Notes: generated from the sequence alone by a model not told the origin. Counted from the stretch's first letter, positions 17,461 through 26,440 are shown. The stretch: DNA of 64,000 bases from WHTK01 sp965197795 (GCA_965197795.1 OZ240228.1:3038001-3102000), one strand, 5' to 3'. Numbers and translations: made by a program.

Positions 17461-18366
17461 CTACTTTCTGAGATAAGTCTCCAGTCCCTGGCGCAGCGGC
17501 GTCAGCTCAGGTTTCAAGACCCGCATTAGGTTCGTATTGTCGGCGGTTGCGGGGCGGCTGATGAAATCGACCGCATCGGCCGTCAGCGGCGGCGTGACGA
17601 AGGGTTGCAGCGAGAGCAGCGACCCGATTAGCTTGCCCACGACGAGGGGCTGATGCAGGATGAAGCGCCTGCGGCCCAGGACTTCCAGGCCCGTCTGCAT
17701 CACCTGGTTCATCGACATGACCTCCGGCCCACCGAGTTCGAACAGCTGGCTCGCCGCTTCGGACGCTTGCGCCGCCTGGGCGACGACACGGCCGACGTCG
17801 TCGATGAAGACCGGCTGCATGTCCTGCTTTCCGTCTCCAAAGAACGGCAAGAACGGGAGCAATCGCGCAAAGCCGAGCAGGCGGTTGAGCGAGTGGTCGC
17901 GCGGGCCGTAGATCCAGGACGGGCGGACGATGCTCCACTCCAGCCCACTGGCCTTGAGGTGCTCCTCCGCCATCGCCTTGTAGCGGAACCAGTGCTTCGG
18001 GCCGTCCAGGTCGGCGCCGACGGCGCTGACGTAGACGAAGCGCTTGACGCCAGCCGCCTTCGCCGCGTCGACCTGGTTGACGGTGCCCTGGTAGTCGACC
18101 TGCTCGAAGGTCCAGCCGCGGCGCGGCACCTCGACCGGCGAGGAGGGGAACTGCACGGTGCTGATCACGGTGTCGGCGCCGGCCATGGCGGCCGGCAGCG
18201 TTTCGGGACGCGTCACGTCACCGTTGCGCGCTTCGACGGAGTCGCCGAAGGCGCGCTGAATCCTGGCGGCGTCACGTCCCAGCACGGCGACGCTCTGCCC
18301 CTGTTTCTGCAGCTCAACCACGATGGCCGAGCCCACAAATCCCGTACCGCCGGTGACCAGGATCAT
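17461..18366 (-). CDS. NAD(P)-binding protein, NDUFA9/NmrA-like extended SDR
   Basis: The 301-aa Rossmann protein starts MILVTGGTGFVGSAIV (TGxxGxxG dinucleotide motif) and has VYVSAVGA and FRYKAMAEEHL, in place of the usual YxxxK. It resembles the complex I accessory NDUFA9-like and sugar-epimerase-like atypical SDR families. GGGAGG upstream of the ATG. Function unknown; a link to the nuo cluster is only suggestive. Confidence 0.8.
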   Translation of the reverse strand: MILVTGGTGFVGSAIVVELQKQGQSVAVLGRDAARIQRAFGDSVEARNGDVTRPETLPAAMAGADTVISTVQFPSSPVEVPRRGWTFEQVDYQGTVNQVDAAKAAGVKRFVYVSAVGADLDGPKHWFRYKAMAEEHLKASGLEWSIVRPSWIYGPRDHSLNRLLGFARLLPFLPFFGDGKQDMQPVFIDDVGRVVAQAAQASEAASQLFELGGPEVMSMNQVMQTGLEVLGRRRFILHQPLVVGKLIGSLLSLQPFVTPPLTADAVDFISRPATADNTNLMRVLKPELTPLRQGLETYLRK

Positions 18367-18624
18367 GTTGACCTCCCACAGCCTGATAGCGGCGTAGCGC
18401 AGGAGGTCGGTTCTGCGTCAGCGCAGGGCCCTGCCCGGCCTGCTGCTACGTCAGGGCTCTAACGCCCGCAACGTACGCTGGCGAGGTCGTTTGTGCAAGT
18501 GCGCACGTTCATAAGCTGCTTCTCCGGTCATTGCGAGGAGCGAATAGCGACGAAGCAATCCCACGGGCACCAAGCGTCTCGAAGATCGTGAGATTGCTTC
18601 GCTTCGCTCGCAATGACCGCCGAG
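18367..18624. other. intergenic region carrying a palindromic repeat
   Basis: Contains no supported gene. The right part holds the 95-bp palindromic element described separately; the left part shows nothing further. Confidence 0.5.
18525..18619. repeat. palindromic intergenic element, copy 1
   Basis: Perfect 13-bp terminal inverted repeat (CGGTCATTGCGAG at 18525-18537 against 18607-18619). An inner inverted pair GAAGCAATC/GATTGCTTC lies at 18552-18560 and 18592-18600. The core GCGTCTCG is shared with a diverged copy at 58271-58369. It carries no coding capacity and looks like a MITE- or REP-type element. Confidence 0.75.
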
Positions 18625-19086
18625 CTAGCCCAGCGCGGCCAGCGCCGTCTCCACGCTGTCCTCGGGAGTCACGTTGTAGTGCGCGTCGATCACCTTGCCC
18701 GCCTCGTCGATGACGAAGGAGCTGCGTGAAATGCCCATCGACTTGTTGCCGTCGCGCTCGCGCTCGACCCAGACGCTGTAGGACTCGGCGATCGAGTGGT
18801 CGGTGTCGACCAGCAGCGGAAAAGGCAGGCTGAACTTGGACTTGAAGGCCTGATGCGACTCGACGTCGTCGGGGCTGACGCCGAGGACGACCGAGTTCTT
18901 GCCCTCGACGCTGGCGTAGTTGTCGCGGAAGCCGCAGGCCTGGCGCGTGCAACCGGGCGTGTCGTCTTTGGGGTAGAAGTAGAGCACCACACGCTTGCCG
19001 CGCAGGTCGCTCAACTTCACACGCTCGTTCTGGTCGTTGAAGGTATCGAAGTCGGGAGCCTGGTCGCCTACGTTGATCTGAGCCAT
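18625..19086 (-). CDS. bcp: peroxiredoxin, BCP/PrxQ type (copy 1)
   Basis: Thioredoxin-dependent thiol peroxidase. The 153-aa protein has the BCP active site PKDDTPGCTRQACGFRD with peroxidatic and resolving Cys five residues apart. Full length for the family. GAGGAAATC precedes the ATG. Sits downstream of a second bcp; the two proteins share most motif residues and came from a duplication. Confidence 0.92.
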   Translation of the reverse strand: MAQINVGDQAPDFDTFNDQNERVKLSDLRGKRVVLYFYPKDDTPGCTRQACGFRDNYASVEGKNSVVLGVSPDDVESHQAFKSKFSLPFPLLVDTDHSIAESYSVWVERERDGNKSMGISRSSFVIDEAGKVIDAHYNVTPEDSVETALAALG

Positions 19087-19156
19087 GATTTCCTCAATTC
19101 ACAAACGCTCTCAAGTCGCTGCCGCTGAATCACGGCACTTATCGCCACGAAGGTGG

Positions 19157-19618
19157 TCACGCGAGGCTGGCGACCGCCTTTGGGGCGCTGTCGGTCGCCT
19201 TGACGTTGTACTGCACGTCGGCAAGCTTGCCTGCGTCGTCGATGACGAAGTGGCTGCGCAGGATGCCCATGTACTTGCGTCCGTACATCGACTTCTCGCG
19301 CCAGACGTCGTATTTCTCCGCGATCGCGTGGTCCTGGTCGATTAGCAGCGGGAAAGGCAGCTCGAACTTCGACTTGAAGTTCTGATGCGACTTCGCACTG
19401 TCAGGGCTGACGCCGAGGACGACCGCGTTCGCGTCCTCAATTTGCGGGTAGCTATCGCGGAAGGCGCAGGCCTGGGCCGTGCAGCCGGACGTGTTGTCCT
19501 TGGGATAGAAGTAAAGCACCACGCGCTTGCCGCGCAGGTCCTTGAGGCTGACGTTTTCACCGGCCTCGTTCACGGTCTCGAAATCGGGCGCCTGCTCACC
19601 GACTTTTAACTCACTCAT
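19157..19618 (-). CDS. bcp: peroxiredoxin, BCP/PrxQ type (copy 2)
   Basis: The 153-aa paralogue of the adjacent bcp has PKDNTSGCTAQACAFRD at the active site. The Pro before Gly-Cys is replaced by Ser, unusual for the canonical TPGCT motif. AGGAGCGTCCA upstream supports the start. With the AhpE-like protein it makes three peroxiredoxins within 5.4 kb, which suggests an oxygen-exposed lifestyle. Confidence 0.92.
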   Translation of the reverse strand: MSELKVGEQAPDFETVNEAGENVSLKDLRGKRVVLYFYPKDNTSGCTAQACAFRDSYPQIEDANAVVLGVSPDSAKSHQNFKSKFELPFPLLIDQDHAIAEKYDVWREKSMYGRKYMGILRSHFVIDDAGKLADVQYNVKATDSAPKAVASLA

Positions 19619-19649
19619 TGGACGCTCCTAATCCAAATGCGCGGGGCGC

Positions 19650-20216
19650 CTACGATTCTAGGCCAGCAAAGGGGTCCGCCGGTAGGTCGAACCAGGGAGA
19701 AGCAATGTCGGTCACGAAAGACGGGACTCCGCGCGTCTTCCGATCCGCAGCCAAGCGGCGGCAAAGCCATTTCAGCTCGGCAGGCCAGACTGGCATGTCC
19801 GGAACCTTCACCAGCGGAACCCATTGGAAGTTCTCACGCCCCTGTTCTGGGCGGGGCACAGCCAGAGGCACCTCTGGTGTAGCGTGTAGGAAAATCTCTA
19901 AGCCGAACCCATAGTCGCTCGTTGCATCGCTGCCATGCACCACCGTCACGAAGTCATCTACCTCTCGTGATGCGTACCTCGGCACGACCCACTCGCGCAA
20001 GAAAGCGACGCTATCAACCGTCACAGCGATACCGGTCTCTTCCAACACCTCTCGTTTGGAGCAGTCGGCCAGAGACTCATTGGGCTCGAGCCCACCGCCA
20101 GGGCAGGTCCAGCCTTGCTCATCGTCGGGAGATGGTTCAAGGAGGATGTGGCCCTGCGAGATAACAATCGCCCTTGTACGGATGTTGTCGTAGATGTTGT
20201 GGTTGAAGACTGACAC
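19650..20216 (-). CDS. Nudix hydrolase
   Basis: The 188-aa protein carries a Nudix box, GGLEPNESLADCSKREVLEE followed by TG. It therefore hydrolyses a nucleoside diphosphate linked to another moiety; substrate unknown. Base composition is a little more AT-rich than its neighbours. GTG start, with TACTGT seven bases upstream, close to the leaderless geometry. Confidence 0.85.
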   Translation of the reverse strand: MSVFNHNIYDNIRTRAIVISQGHILLEPSPDDEQGWTCPGGGLEPNESLADCSKREVLEETGIAVTVDSVAFLREWVVPRYASREVDDFVTVVHGSDATSDYGFGLEIFLHATPEVPLAVPRPEQGRENFQWVPLVKVPDMPVWPAELKWLCRRLAADRKTRGVPSFVTDIASPWFDLPADPFAGLES

Positions 20217-20254
20217 GGCCGCGACAGTATGGCAGAACCGGAACAGGTAGCTGC

Positions 20255-20260
20255 TAAGCT
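20255..20260 (+). promoter_or_regulatory. -10 box of leaderless thrB transcript
   Basis: TAAGCT, spacer tcgggc, then GTG of thrB. Confidence 0.5.
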
Positions 20261-20266
20261 TCGGGC

Positions 20267-21136
20267 GTGATAGTCACCGTGCGCGCCCCCGCGACTACCG
20301 CGAACCTCGGCCCCGGATTCGACTGCCTCGGCCTGGCGCTGGACATCTGGACTGTCGTCACGGTGGAGACGGGCAAGCCGAACGACGGGCCGGAGCACGG
20401 GCTGGGCAGGCTGGTCTACCAAGGTGTACAAGCCGCGTTCGAGAGCGTCGGCGCGCCGCCGGAGGTCAAGATCGAGGCCGACGGCGGCATACCGATCGCG
20501 CGCGGCCTCGGCGCCAGCGCCGCCCTGCGATCGGCCGGTTTGCTGGCCGGGAACGCCCTGCTCGACAACTTGTATGACGTCGAGACTCTGCTGGCGCTGG
20601 GAACGCGGTTGGAGGGGCACTGCGACAACGTGTCGCCGTGCTTGCTGGGCGGCTTTCAGGTCAACGCCCGCGCCGCCGGCGACGCGGTGCTGCACCAGCA
20701 GGCGGCGCTGCCAGACGACCTGCAGGTCGTCGTCTTCGTGCCAGACTTCGAGATGCCGACCCAGGAATCGCGACGCAAGCTGCCGCGTCAGTTCAGCCGC
20801 GAGGACACGGTGTTCAACCTGAGCCGCGCGGCGTTGCTGGTCGCGGCGCTGGCGGCGGGCAACTACGACGCGCTGGATGAGGCGACGCAGGACCGCATCC
20901 ATCAGCCGGCGCGCTCGCAGATATTCCCCGGCTTGGTCCCGATCATGAGCGCGGCGAAGGAAGCCGGCGCGGCTGCGGCTTACCTCTCGGGTGGCGGCTC
21001 GACGGTGGCGGCCCTCGTGCGCGGTGACGCGAGCGAGCGCGTTGGGCGCCTGATGACGCAGGCGGCGCTTTCCAGAGGCTTCAGCGGTCGCAGCATCATC
21101 ACGAGGCCGACGGTAAAGGGCGCGCACGTCACATGA
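20267..21136 (+). CDS. thrB: homoserine kinase
   Basis: Phosphorylates homoserine in threonine biosynthesis. The 289-aa GHMP kinase begins VTVRAPATTANLGPGFDCLG, has the ATP-loop PIARGLGASAA near residues 75-85 and a C-terminal AYLSGGGSTVAAL motif. In the ATP-binding loop the family's GxGSSSA reads GLGASAA. GTG start fixed by the upstream TANNNT. Near lysC, which catalyses the first step of the same pathway. Confidence 0.93.
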   Translation: MIVTVRAPATTANLGPGFDCLGLALDIWTVVTVETGKPNDGPEHGLGRLVYQGVQAAFESVGAPPEVKIEADGGIPIARGLGASAALRSAGLLAGNALLDNLYDVETLLALGTRLEGHCDNVSPCLLGGFQVNARAAGDAVLHQQAALPDDLQVVVFVPDFEMPTQESRRKLPRQFSREDTVFNLSRAALLVAALAAGNYDALDEATQDRIHQPARSQIFPGLVPIMSAAKEAGAAAAYLSGGGSTVAALVRGDASERVGRLMTQAALSRGFSGRSIITRPTVKGAHVT

Positions 21137-21237
21137 ACTGGGTCGTGGTTGACTGTTTCGGTTGAGGCCGCGAGGATTGACCCTCACAAACGGGCAACAT
21201 AAAACGCAGCGCGCGACGGAGTGGAAGGTGAAGACCG

Positions 21238-21702
21238 ATGAATTGGTACTTTGAGGTCCTCAGAAAGTATGCGGTGTTCGAGGGCCGGGCCCATAGGACC
21301 GAGTTCTGGATGTACACCTTATTCAACTTCGTCATCTCGATAGGCTTGACCATACTCGGAGCTGCGGCTGGCGTGGTCTGGCTTCAACTCTTGTACGGTG
21401 TCGCCGTTTTCATCCCTGGCATCGCTGTCGGCGCCCGTCGGCTTCATGACACCAACAGAAGTGGTTGGTGGCAGCTCATTGTTGTGATTCCCATTGTTGG
21501 ATGGATCGTCCTGATCGTGATGTTTGCCGAGGAAGGCCACCCAGGCACGAATCAGCACGGTCCGAATCCCTGGGGCAAGGGTCTTTCGGAAGAGAAGACT
21601 ACGGATCAGCGCCTACGGGAGCTAGATTCCCTCCATAACCGTCAGCTGATCTCGGAGGAGGAGTACCAGGAAAAGCGGCGGGAGATCCTCGAAAAGGTAT
21701 AG
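21238..21702 (+). CDS. DUF805 membrane protein with C-terminal SHOCT domain
   Basis: The 154-aa protein starts MNWYFEVLRKYAVFEGRA, the DUF805 signature. It has about three membrane helices (residues 24-100) with ARRLHDTNRSGWW between them. It ends in a short SHOCT domain (LRELDSLHNRQLISEEEYQEK) that often mediates oligomerisation. Lower GC than thrB and lysC on either side, and it uses a Shine-Dalgarno (GGAAGGTG) while they appear leaderless. Probably inserted between them. Function unknown. Confidence 0.85.
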   Translation: MNWYFEVLRKYAVFEGRAHRTEFWMYTLFNFVISIGLTILGAAAGVVWLQLLYGVAVFIPGIAVGARRLHDTNRSGWWQLIVVIPIVGWIVLIVMFAEEGHPGTNQHGPNPWGKGLSEEKTTDQRLRELDSLHNRQLISEEEYQEKRREILEKV

Positions 21703-21735
21703 GTTACCGAATTCTCCGGAACCGGCGCCGCGCCT

Positions 21736-21741
21736 TAATAT
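21736..21741 (+). promoter_or_regulatory. -10 box of leaderless lysC transcript
   Basis: TAATAT, spacer gagcgc, then GTG of lysC. Confidence 0.6.
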
Positions 21742-21747
21742 GAGCGC

Positions 21748-22980
21748 GTGGCGCTGGTAGTTCAGAAGTACGGTGGTTCCTCGGTGGCGGACGCGGAGCG
21801 CATCCGCGCCGTCGCGCAGCGCATCCTCGCGCGTCGCGAGGCCGGTGACGATGTCGTCGCGGTGGTCTCCGCGATGGGCGACACGACGGACGACCTGCTG
21901 GCGCTGGCGCAACAAATCAGCGTGGCGCCAAACGAGCGCGAACTCGACATCCTGCTCTCGACCGGCGAGGCGGTCTCGATGACGCTGATGGCGATGGCGC
22001 TGCACGAGCTCGGCGTCGAGGCGGTCAGCTTGACCGGCGCTCAGGCCGGATTACGCACCGACTCGGTGCACCAGCGCGCCCGCATCCTCACCATCGAGCC
22101 GGAGCGTATCCGTCGCGAGGTGGCGGCTGGCCGCATCGTGATCGTCTCCGGCTTCCAGGGCATCACGGAGGAGCTAGAGGTGACGACGCTCGGCCGCGGC
22201 ACGTCGGATCTGACAGCCGTGGCGCTGGCCGCGGTCCTGGAGGCCCGCTGCGAGCGCTATACTGACGTCGACGGCGTTTACACGGCGGATCCGCGGGTTG
22301 AGCCCAAGGCACGCAAGCTGCTGGAGATCTCTTACGAAGAGATGCTCGAGATGGCCAGCCGCGGCGCCAGGGTGATGCAACCGCGCGCCGTCGAGATCGG
22401 CTCGGTTTACAACGTACCCATCTACGTCGCCTCCAGCTTTACGGAGCGCGACGGCACTTTAATCCACGGAGGCGTCACTATGGAATCATTCAAACGCGTG
22501 CGCGGCATACCGCATGACATGGACGTCGCGAAGATAACCCTGCGTCACGTTCCGGACCGTCCCGGTATCGCTGCCCACGTCTTCGAGCCGCTGGCCGAGG
22601 CGCAGGTTTCGGTCGACGTGATCGTGCAGAACGCCTCCGCGGATGGGTCGACGGACCTCACGTTCACGGTCTCGAAGAGCGACCTCGGCAGGGCGCAACC
22701 CCTGGTGGAACAGATAGCCCGCGAGATTGAAGCCGGAGAAGTCGCCACCGACGATCAGGTAGCGAAGATAAGCATCGTCGGTACCGGGATACAAAGCGCG
22801 CCGGGCTTCGCGGCGCGCATGTTCCGCTGCCTGTCAGACGCCGGCATCAACATCGAGATGGTTTCGACGAGTGAGATCCGGATCACCTGCATCGTGCGCG
22901 CCGAGCGAGCGGAGGACGCGGTGCGCGCGCTGCATGCCGCCTTCGAGCTGGAGCACGCCGACCCTGCGGAGCTGGCCTAG
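21748..22980 (+). CDS. lysC: aspartate kinase
   Basis: First enzyme of the Lys/Thr/Met pathway. The 410-aa protein has VVQKYGGSSVADAERI at the N-terminus, the kinase core with TTLGRGTSDLTAVALAA and YTDVDGVYTADPR, and two C-terminal ACT domains (about residues 260-405) for allosteric control by lysine and/or threonine. Length fits the monofunctional ACT-regulated class. GTG start after a TANNNT box. Stop shares CTAG with the convergent VTT gene. Confidence 0.95.
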   Translation: MALVVQKYGGSSVADAERIRAVAQRILARREAGDDVVAVVSAMGDTTDDLLALAQQISVAPNERELDILLSTGEAVSMTLMAMALHELGVEAVSLTGAQAGLRTDSVHQRARILTIEPERIRREVAAGRIVIVSGFQGITEELEVTTLGRGTSDLTAVALAAVLEARCERYTDVDGVYTADPRVEPKARKLLEISYEEMLEMASRGARVMQPRAVEIGSVYNVPIYVASSFTERDGTLIHGGVTMESFKRVRGIPHDMDVAKITLRHVPDRPGIAAHVFEPLAEAQVSVDVIVQNASADGSTDLTFTVSKSDLGRAQPLVEQIAREIEAGEVATDDQVAKISIVGTGIQSAPGFAARMFRCLSDAGINIEMVSTSEIRITCIVRAERAEDAVRALHAAFELEHADPAELA

Positions 22981-23855
22981 CCGAAGATCAGCTTTTCGCC
23001 AATGTAGGCCAGGAGCAGGCCGCGTACTATTTTGCCGGGTGTCACCGCGCCGATGAACTTCCAGAATGGGTAGCGCGTTGCCCCGGCGGTCCATCCGGCG
23101 ACCTCGAACAGCGGGTTTGGGATGACAGATAGCGCGAACAGGGTCGGCATCCCGAAGCAGGCCATGAGCCGGGTTATGCCGTTTGTCAGGCGTCGAATCA
23201 TCGGCGCGAACCGCGAAGGAGCCTTGATGTCCTCCTTACGCGCGATGACCGCGGCTGCCATACCGGCCACGTAGGCGGTCACTTCTCCGATCGCCATGCC
23301 AAGCCCACCCAGTACCCCCACCCAGAAGGCACTTAGAGAGCCGGCGCTGCTGACGATCAACGCCTGCGCCGCCGCGGTCAGGCCGGGAACCGGAATGAAA
23401 AGGGTCGCAGTGCTGGCGAGATTGGCGAGAAACACGCCCGCGTAGCCGAAGTCGCCAAACCAGGTTTCGGTCGCGTCTTCGGCGCCCCAGGTGAAGTAGA
23501 GCAACGTACCGGATGGAATAAGAACCACGATGAAGACGAGAGCGGCCAGCAGCAAGCGGCCGAGCGTCGAGGATGGCGCCTTGGCCATGAGCCACACGTA
23601 GACACGCACAGCCCCGCGGCCGATCGCCGAGTCCTCGATATCTTCGAGGACGTGTTCGGCGGCGTCCGCTACTTCGTGGGGAAGCTCAGCGATCTCGTGC
23701 GGCAGCTCCGAGATCTCTTCCCGTATCTCGTCAGCCAGTGAGTGATCGTGGCCGTGCTCGGGGCTCTTGTCGTCTTCGGAGTCGGTGTGTGGTTGCGAGG
23801 GAGGGTCAGGACGCTGCGTCGTCGTCTGCCTCGAATCCCTCGAAGTCGAGCTCAT
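22977..23855 (-). CDS. VTT-domain (DedA/SNARE-associated) membrane protein
   Basis: The 292-aa protein has a hydrophilic acidic N-terminal region of about 95 residues with PEHGHDHS and a repeated ELPHEIAELPHEV. Five or six membrane helices follow with the VTT signature (FIPVPGLTAAAQALI, NPLFEVAGWTAGATRYPFWKF). DedA/TVP38-type proteins act in lipid scrambling or transport. The ATG at 23855 lies inside nfu; a TTG at 23873 is also possible. The long overlap leaves the true N-terminus unsure. Confidence 0.75.
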   Translation of the reverse strand: MSSTSRDSRQTTTQRPDPPSQPHTDSEDDKSPEHGHDHSLADEIREEISELPHEIAELPHEVADAAEHVLEDIEDSAIGRGAVRVYVWLMAKAPSSTLGRLLLAALVFIVVLIPSGTLLYFTWGAEDATETWFGDFGYAGVFLANLASTATLFIPVPGLTAAAQALIVSSAGSLSAFWVGVLGGLGMAIGEVTAYVAGMAAAVIARKEDIKAPSRFAPMIRRLTNGITRLMACFGMPTLFALSVIPNPLFEVAGWTAGATRYPFWKFIGAVTPGKIVRGLLLAYIGEKLIFG

Positions 23856-24099
23856 CGGGCGGGATCGAGACAACGGACGTCACGCCGTCCACCTTCTCCG
23901 TCAAGATGCGCTCGATGCCGAGTCGCAGAGTCAGCATGCTCATGGGGCAGCCGTGGCAGGTGCCCACCATCTGCAGCTTGACGACGCCGTCTTCGCCGAC
24001 GTCGACGATGTTGACGTCGCCCGCGTGCGAGTGAATGTAGGGACGGATCTCGTCCAGCGCCTTGTCGACGCGATCGTAAAGGTCGTTCACGGCGCTCAT
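23806..24099 (-). CDS. NifU-like Fe-S scaffold protein (Nfu C-terminal type)
   Basis: The 97-aa protein matches the NifU C-terminal domain: IRPYIHSHAGDVNIV followed by the cluster-binding CHGCPMS (CxxC). It assembles or carries [4Fe-4S] clusters. Its acidic C-terminal tail (FEADDDAAS) is longer than usual. TAGGAT lies nine bases before the ATG. It could supply clusters to complex I subunits encoded in this window. Confidence 0.9.
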   Translation of the reverse strand: MSAVNDLYDRVDKALDEIRPYIHSHAGDVNIVDVGEDGVVKLQMVGTCHGCPMSMLTLRLGIERILTEKVDGVTSVVSIPPDELDFEGFEADDDAAS

Positions 24100-24111
24100 G
24101 GTAGCACGATC

Positions 24112-26436
24112 CTACTGGGTCACCGGTTCGGGATCGCCGAACTGATCGCGCAGGAAATTGAGGATATTCCAGCGATCTTCCTCGCTGATCGAGTCCTCGA
24201 AGGCGGGCATGACGCCGCTAAGACCCTTCGTAATTACGCCGAAGAAAAACTGATCCGGGTGAAACGGAATGTGGTCGTAGAGGTTGGCGGGTGGAATCGA
24301 TAGCGATGAGGCGAGCGGACCGTCGCCGCGTCCCGTTTCGCCGTGGCACTGCATGCAGTCGCGCATGAAAAGTGTGCGTCCCCGCTCGATCGACGCTTGC
24401 GTGGCCTCGAACGGGTTGCTGGCAGAGGCCTCTTCTTCTGAGAGCGGCGCGTCGCTGTGCGTGCCGACGATGTAACCCAGGATGATGCCGACCGCGACCA
24501 GCAAACCTAGCGACATCAATGGCCTCATCTGGGTCACCGGTAGGCGATAGGCGGCCTCTTCCACAGCCCAGGCCAGGTAGCCGTCAGGGAACCCGCACCT
24601 CGGCAGGCTGCCGAGTACGAGCAGCGCCACCGCCACAGCGGAAACGGCCAGCAGCACAGAGACACCGAACGTGAGATCGATTGGCGAATCGAAGCTGCCG
24701 CCGATGCGCGCGTCCGAGACTACCGGCGCCAGGGATTGCAGCTCATTTTCGAAGTCGAGCCGCAAGTCGAAGCCCGCGCGGCGACGGATGTTCAGCGTGA
24801 TCGTCCAGTCGCCCGGCTGCGTAAGAAACGGCCCCTGGCCGACGTAGAACGTGGGTGGGTTGCTGGCGTCTAGCAACAGACGAGAGGGCGATCCGAATCC
24901 GCCGGGCTGGACGAACTCGAGGCGCAGCTGCTCCACGGTGTCCGTGGCGCCCGCGAGGTAGACCTCGAAGGTGTTGGCTCCGGGCTCGTTGGGGTCGACA
25001 CGAATCGTCACGAACAGGCCCTCGGCGTCGGCCGTGCGTACGTAGGTCTCGCCCTGTGGCGGCGTCTCGACGCGGCCGTGTGTCGGCGTCAGCTGCACGA
25101 GCAACGCGACGACGGCGAGCAGGACGACGGCGAAGCCGAGCTCCCAGCGGATCGTCTTGTTGAGCTCGGTTTCCAGCTCGCCGATGAAGTCTCGCCGTTG
25201 CTCCGTCGTGCGCTGCGCCGTCTCTTGCACCATCTGGGGCCGTAGCAGGTAAGCGTTGCGCAGACCGATCGCGAGCAAAGGGATTAGAAGCAACAGCTTG
25301 AGCAGAAGCACCTGCCCATAGGAGATGTCGATCAAATCGCCCAGCGCTCCGACTTCTATCACGGCGTTGACGACGCCGGAGAAGAGCAGCAACGCGACGC
25401 TGATAACGGCGATAAGGGAGAAGCGTCGTAGCGCCAGCGCCTGCGCCTGGTAGCGCTCCTCCCCTACGAGATGGCGCCGCGTCCAGGCGAAGTAAAAGGC
25501 GAGTATGGCCAGCATGCCGATCCATACGGAAGCGGCGAGCAGGTGAGTAAAGTCCGAGCCGGTGGCCCAGAAGGAACCGCCACCCGCGGCGGCGTGGCTA
25601 GAGCTGGCCGCGATTCCGAGGTAGACAGTGAGTCCCGCCAGGGCGCTTACGGCCGCTATGAAACGCCACCTTGATCTGGCGATGAGCAGCGGCAGCATGG
25701 CGGCCGGCACGATCAGTACGAGGTGACGCCAGAGCCAGCGCTCGCCCCACTGCGTATCGAGAACTTCACCGAGGCCGGCTCCGATATCGGACGCCTGCAG
25801 CTGCAAGTCGGCAAGGCCTACGACGGGGAGGACTACGAACGACGCCACGAGGATGGAAACGGCGCGAGGCTCAAATCGGGCACGAACGCTGGCCGATGCG
25901 CCGGGAGTGACGAAGGCGAGGAAGGCCAGCGTACCCACCACGAAGCTGGCAGAGATCAGCAACGCGGCCTTGGCGACGATGCGGCTCGGATCCGCTTCGT
26001 CACCGGCGACGGTCGATGAGGTTCCTTCTGGCGGTTGGGCGGCGAGGCTGCCGTCCTGGTTGAGGATCGTAATCGGGTAGGAACCGGTGATGCGGTGGCC
26101 GTCCACTGTCGACACGGTTTCCCATTCGATCGTGATGAAACCGGGCGCCAGCTGCGCCAGCGAAACCCGCATCAGCGCCCTGTCAGCGTCGTCGAACTGG
26201 ACCGTTTCTTCGACGCGATTGCCGTCCTGGTCGGTCACACGTACCGAGCTGAAGCGGCGCTCCAGAGGCTCGCTGAAGAAAAGCGCCAACTCCGTGGGCG
26301 GCTCGCGCAGCTGCGAGTTGACCGGTGGGTCTGCCCTGACCAGCAACGCGTGCGCCCTCGCAGGCTCTGTTGGCTCTCGCGCGAAAAAGGCGGCTGCTCC
26401 CAGGATCAACGCCAGGAGCAGCCAGCGTAGCTTCAT
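24112..26436 (-). CDS. CopC-CopD-cytochrome c fusion, copper handling
   Basis: The 774-aa protein has a signal peptide and then a CopC domain (about residues 30-125, starting HALLVRADPPVNSQL). CopD-like membrane helices span about 150-430. A soluble beta-rich domain follows (about 450-570), then further helices, and a cytochrome c domain with CMQCH and axial Met in GVMPAF. All three modules are normally separate. Probably moves copper across the membrane with an electron-transfer step. The ATG at 26436 follows GGAGG; GTGs just upstream are alternatives. Confidence 0.85.
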   Translation of the reverse strand: MKLRWLLLALILGAAAFFAREPTEPARAHALLVRADPPVNSQLREPPTELALFFSEPLERRFSSVRVTDQDGNRVEETVQFDDADRALMRVSLAQLAPGFITIEWETVSTVDGHRITGSYPITILNQDGSLAAQPPEGTSSTVAGDEADPSRIVAKAALLISASFVVGTLAFLAFVTPGASASVRARFEPRAVSILVASFVVLPVVGLADLQLQASDIGAGLGEVLDTQWGERWLWRHLVLIVPAAMLPLLIARSRWRFIAAVSALAGLTVYLGIAASSSHAAAGGGSFWATGSDFTHLLAASVWIGMLAILAFYFAWTRRHLVGEERYQAQALALRRFSLIAVISVALLLFSGVVNAVIEVGALGDLIDISYGQVLLLKLLLLIPLLAIGLRNAYLLRPQMVQETAQRTTEQRRDFIGELETELNKTIRWELGFAVVLLAVVALLVQLTPTHGRVETPPQGETYVRTADAEGLFVTIRVDPNEPGANTFEVYLAGATDTVEQLRLEFVQPGGFGSPSRLLLDASNPPTFYVGQGPFLTQPGDWTITLNIRRRAGFDLRLDFENELQSLAPVVSDARIGGSFDSPIDLTFGVSVLLAVSAVAVALLVLGSLPRCGFPDGYLAWAVEEAAYRLPVTQMRPLMSLGLLVAVGIILGYIVGTHSDAPLSEEEASASNPFEATQASIERGRTLFMRDCMQCHGETGRGDGPLASSLSIPPANLYDHIPFHPDQFFFGVITKGLSGVMPAFEDSISEEDRWNILNFLRDQFGDPEPVTQ

Positions 26437-26440
26437 CACG

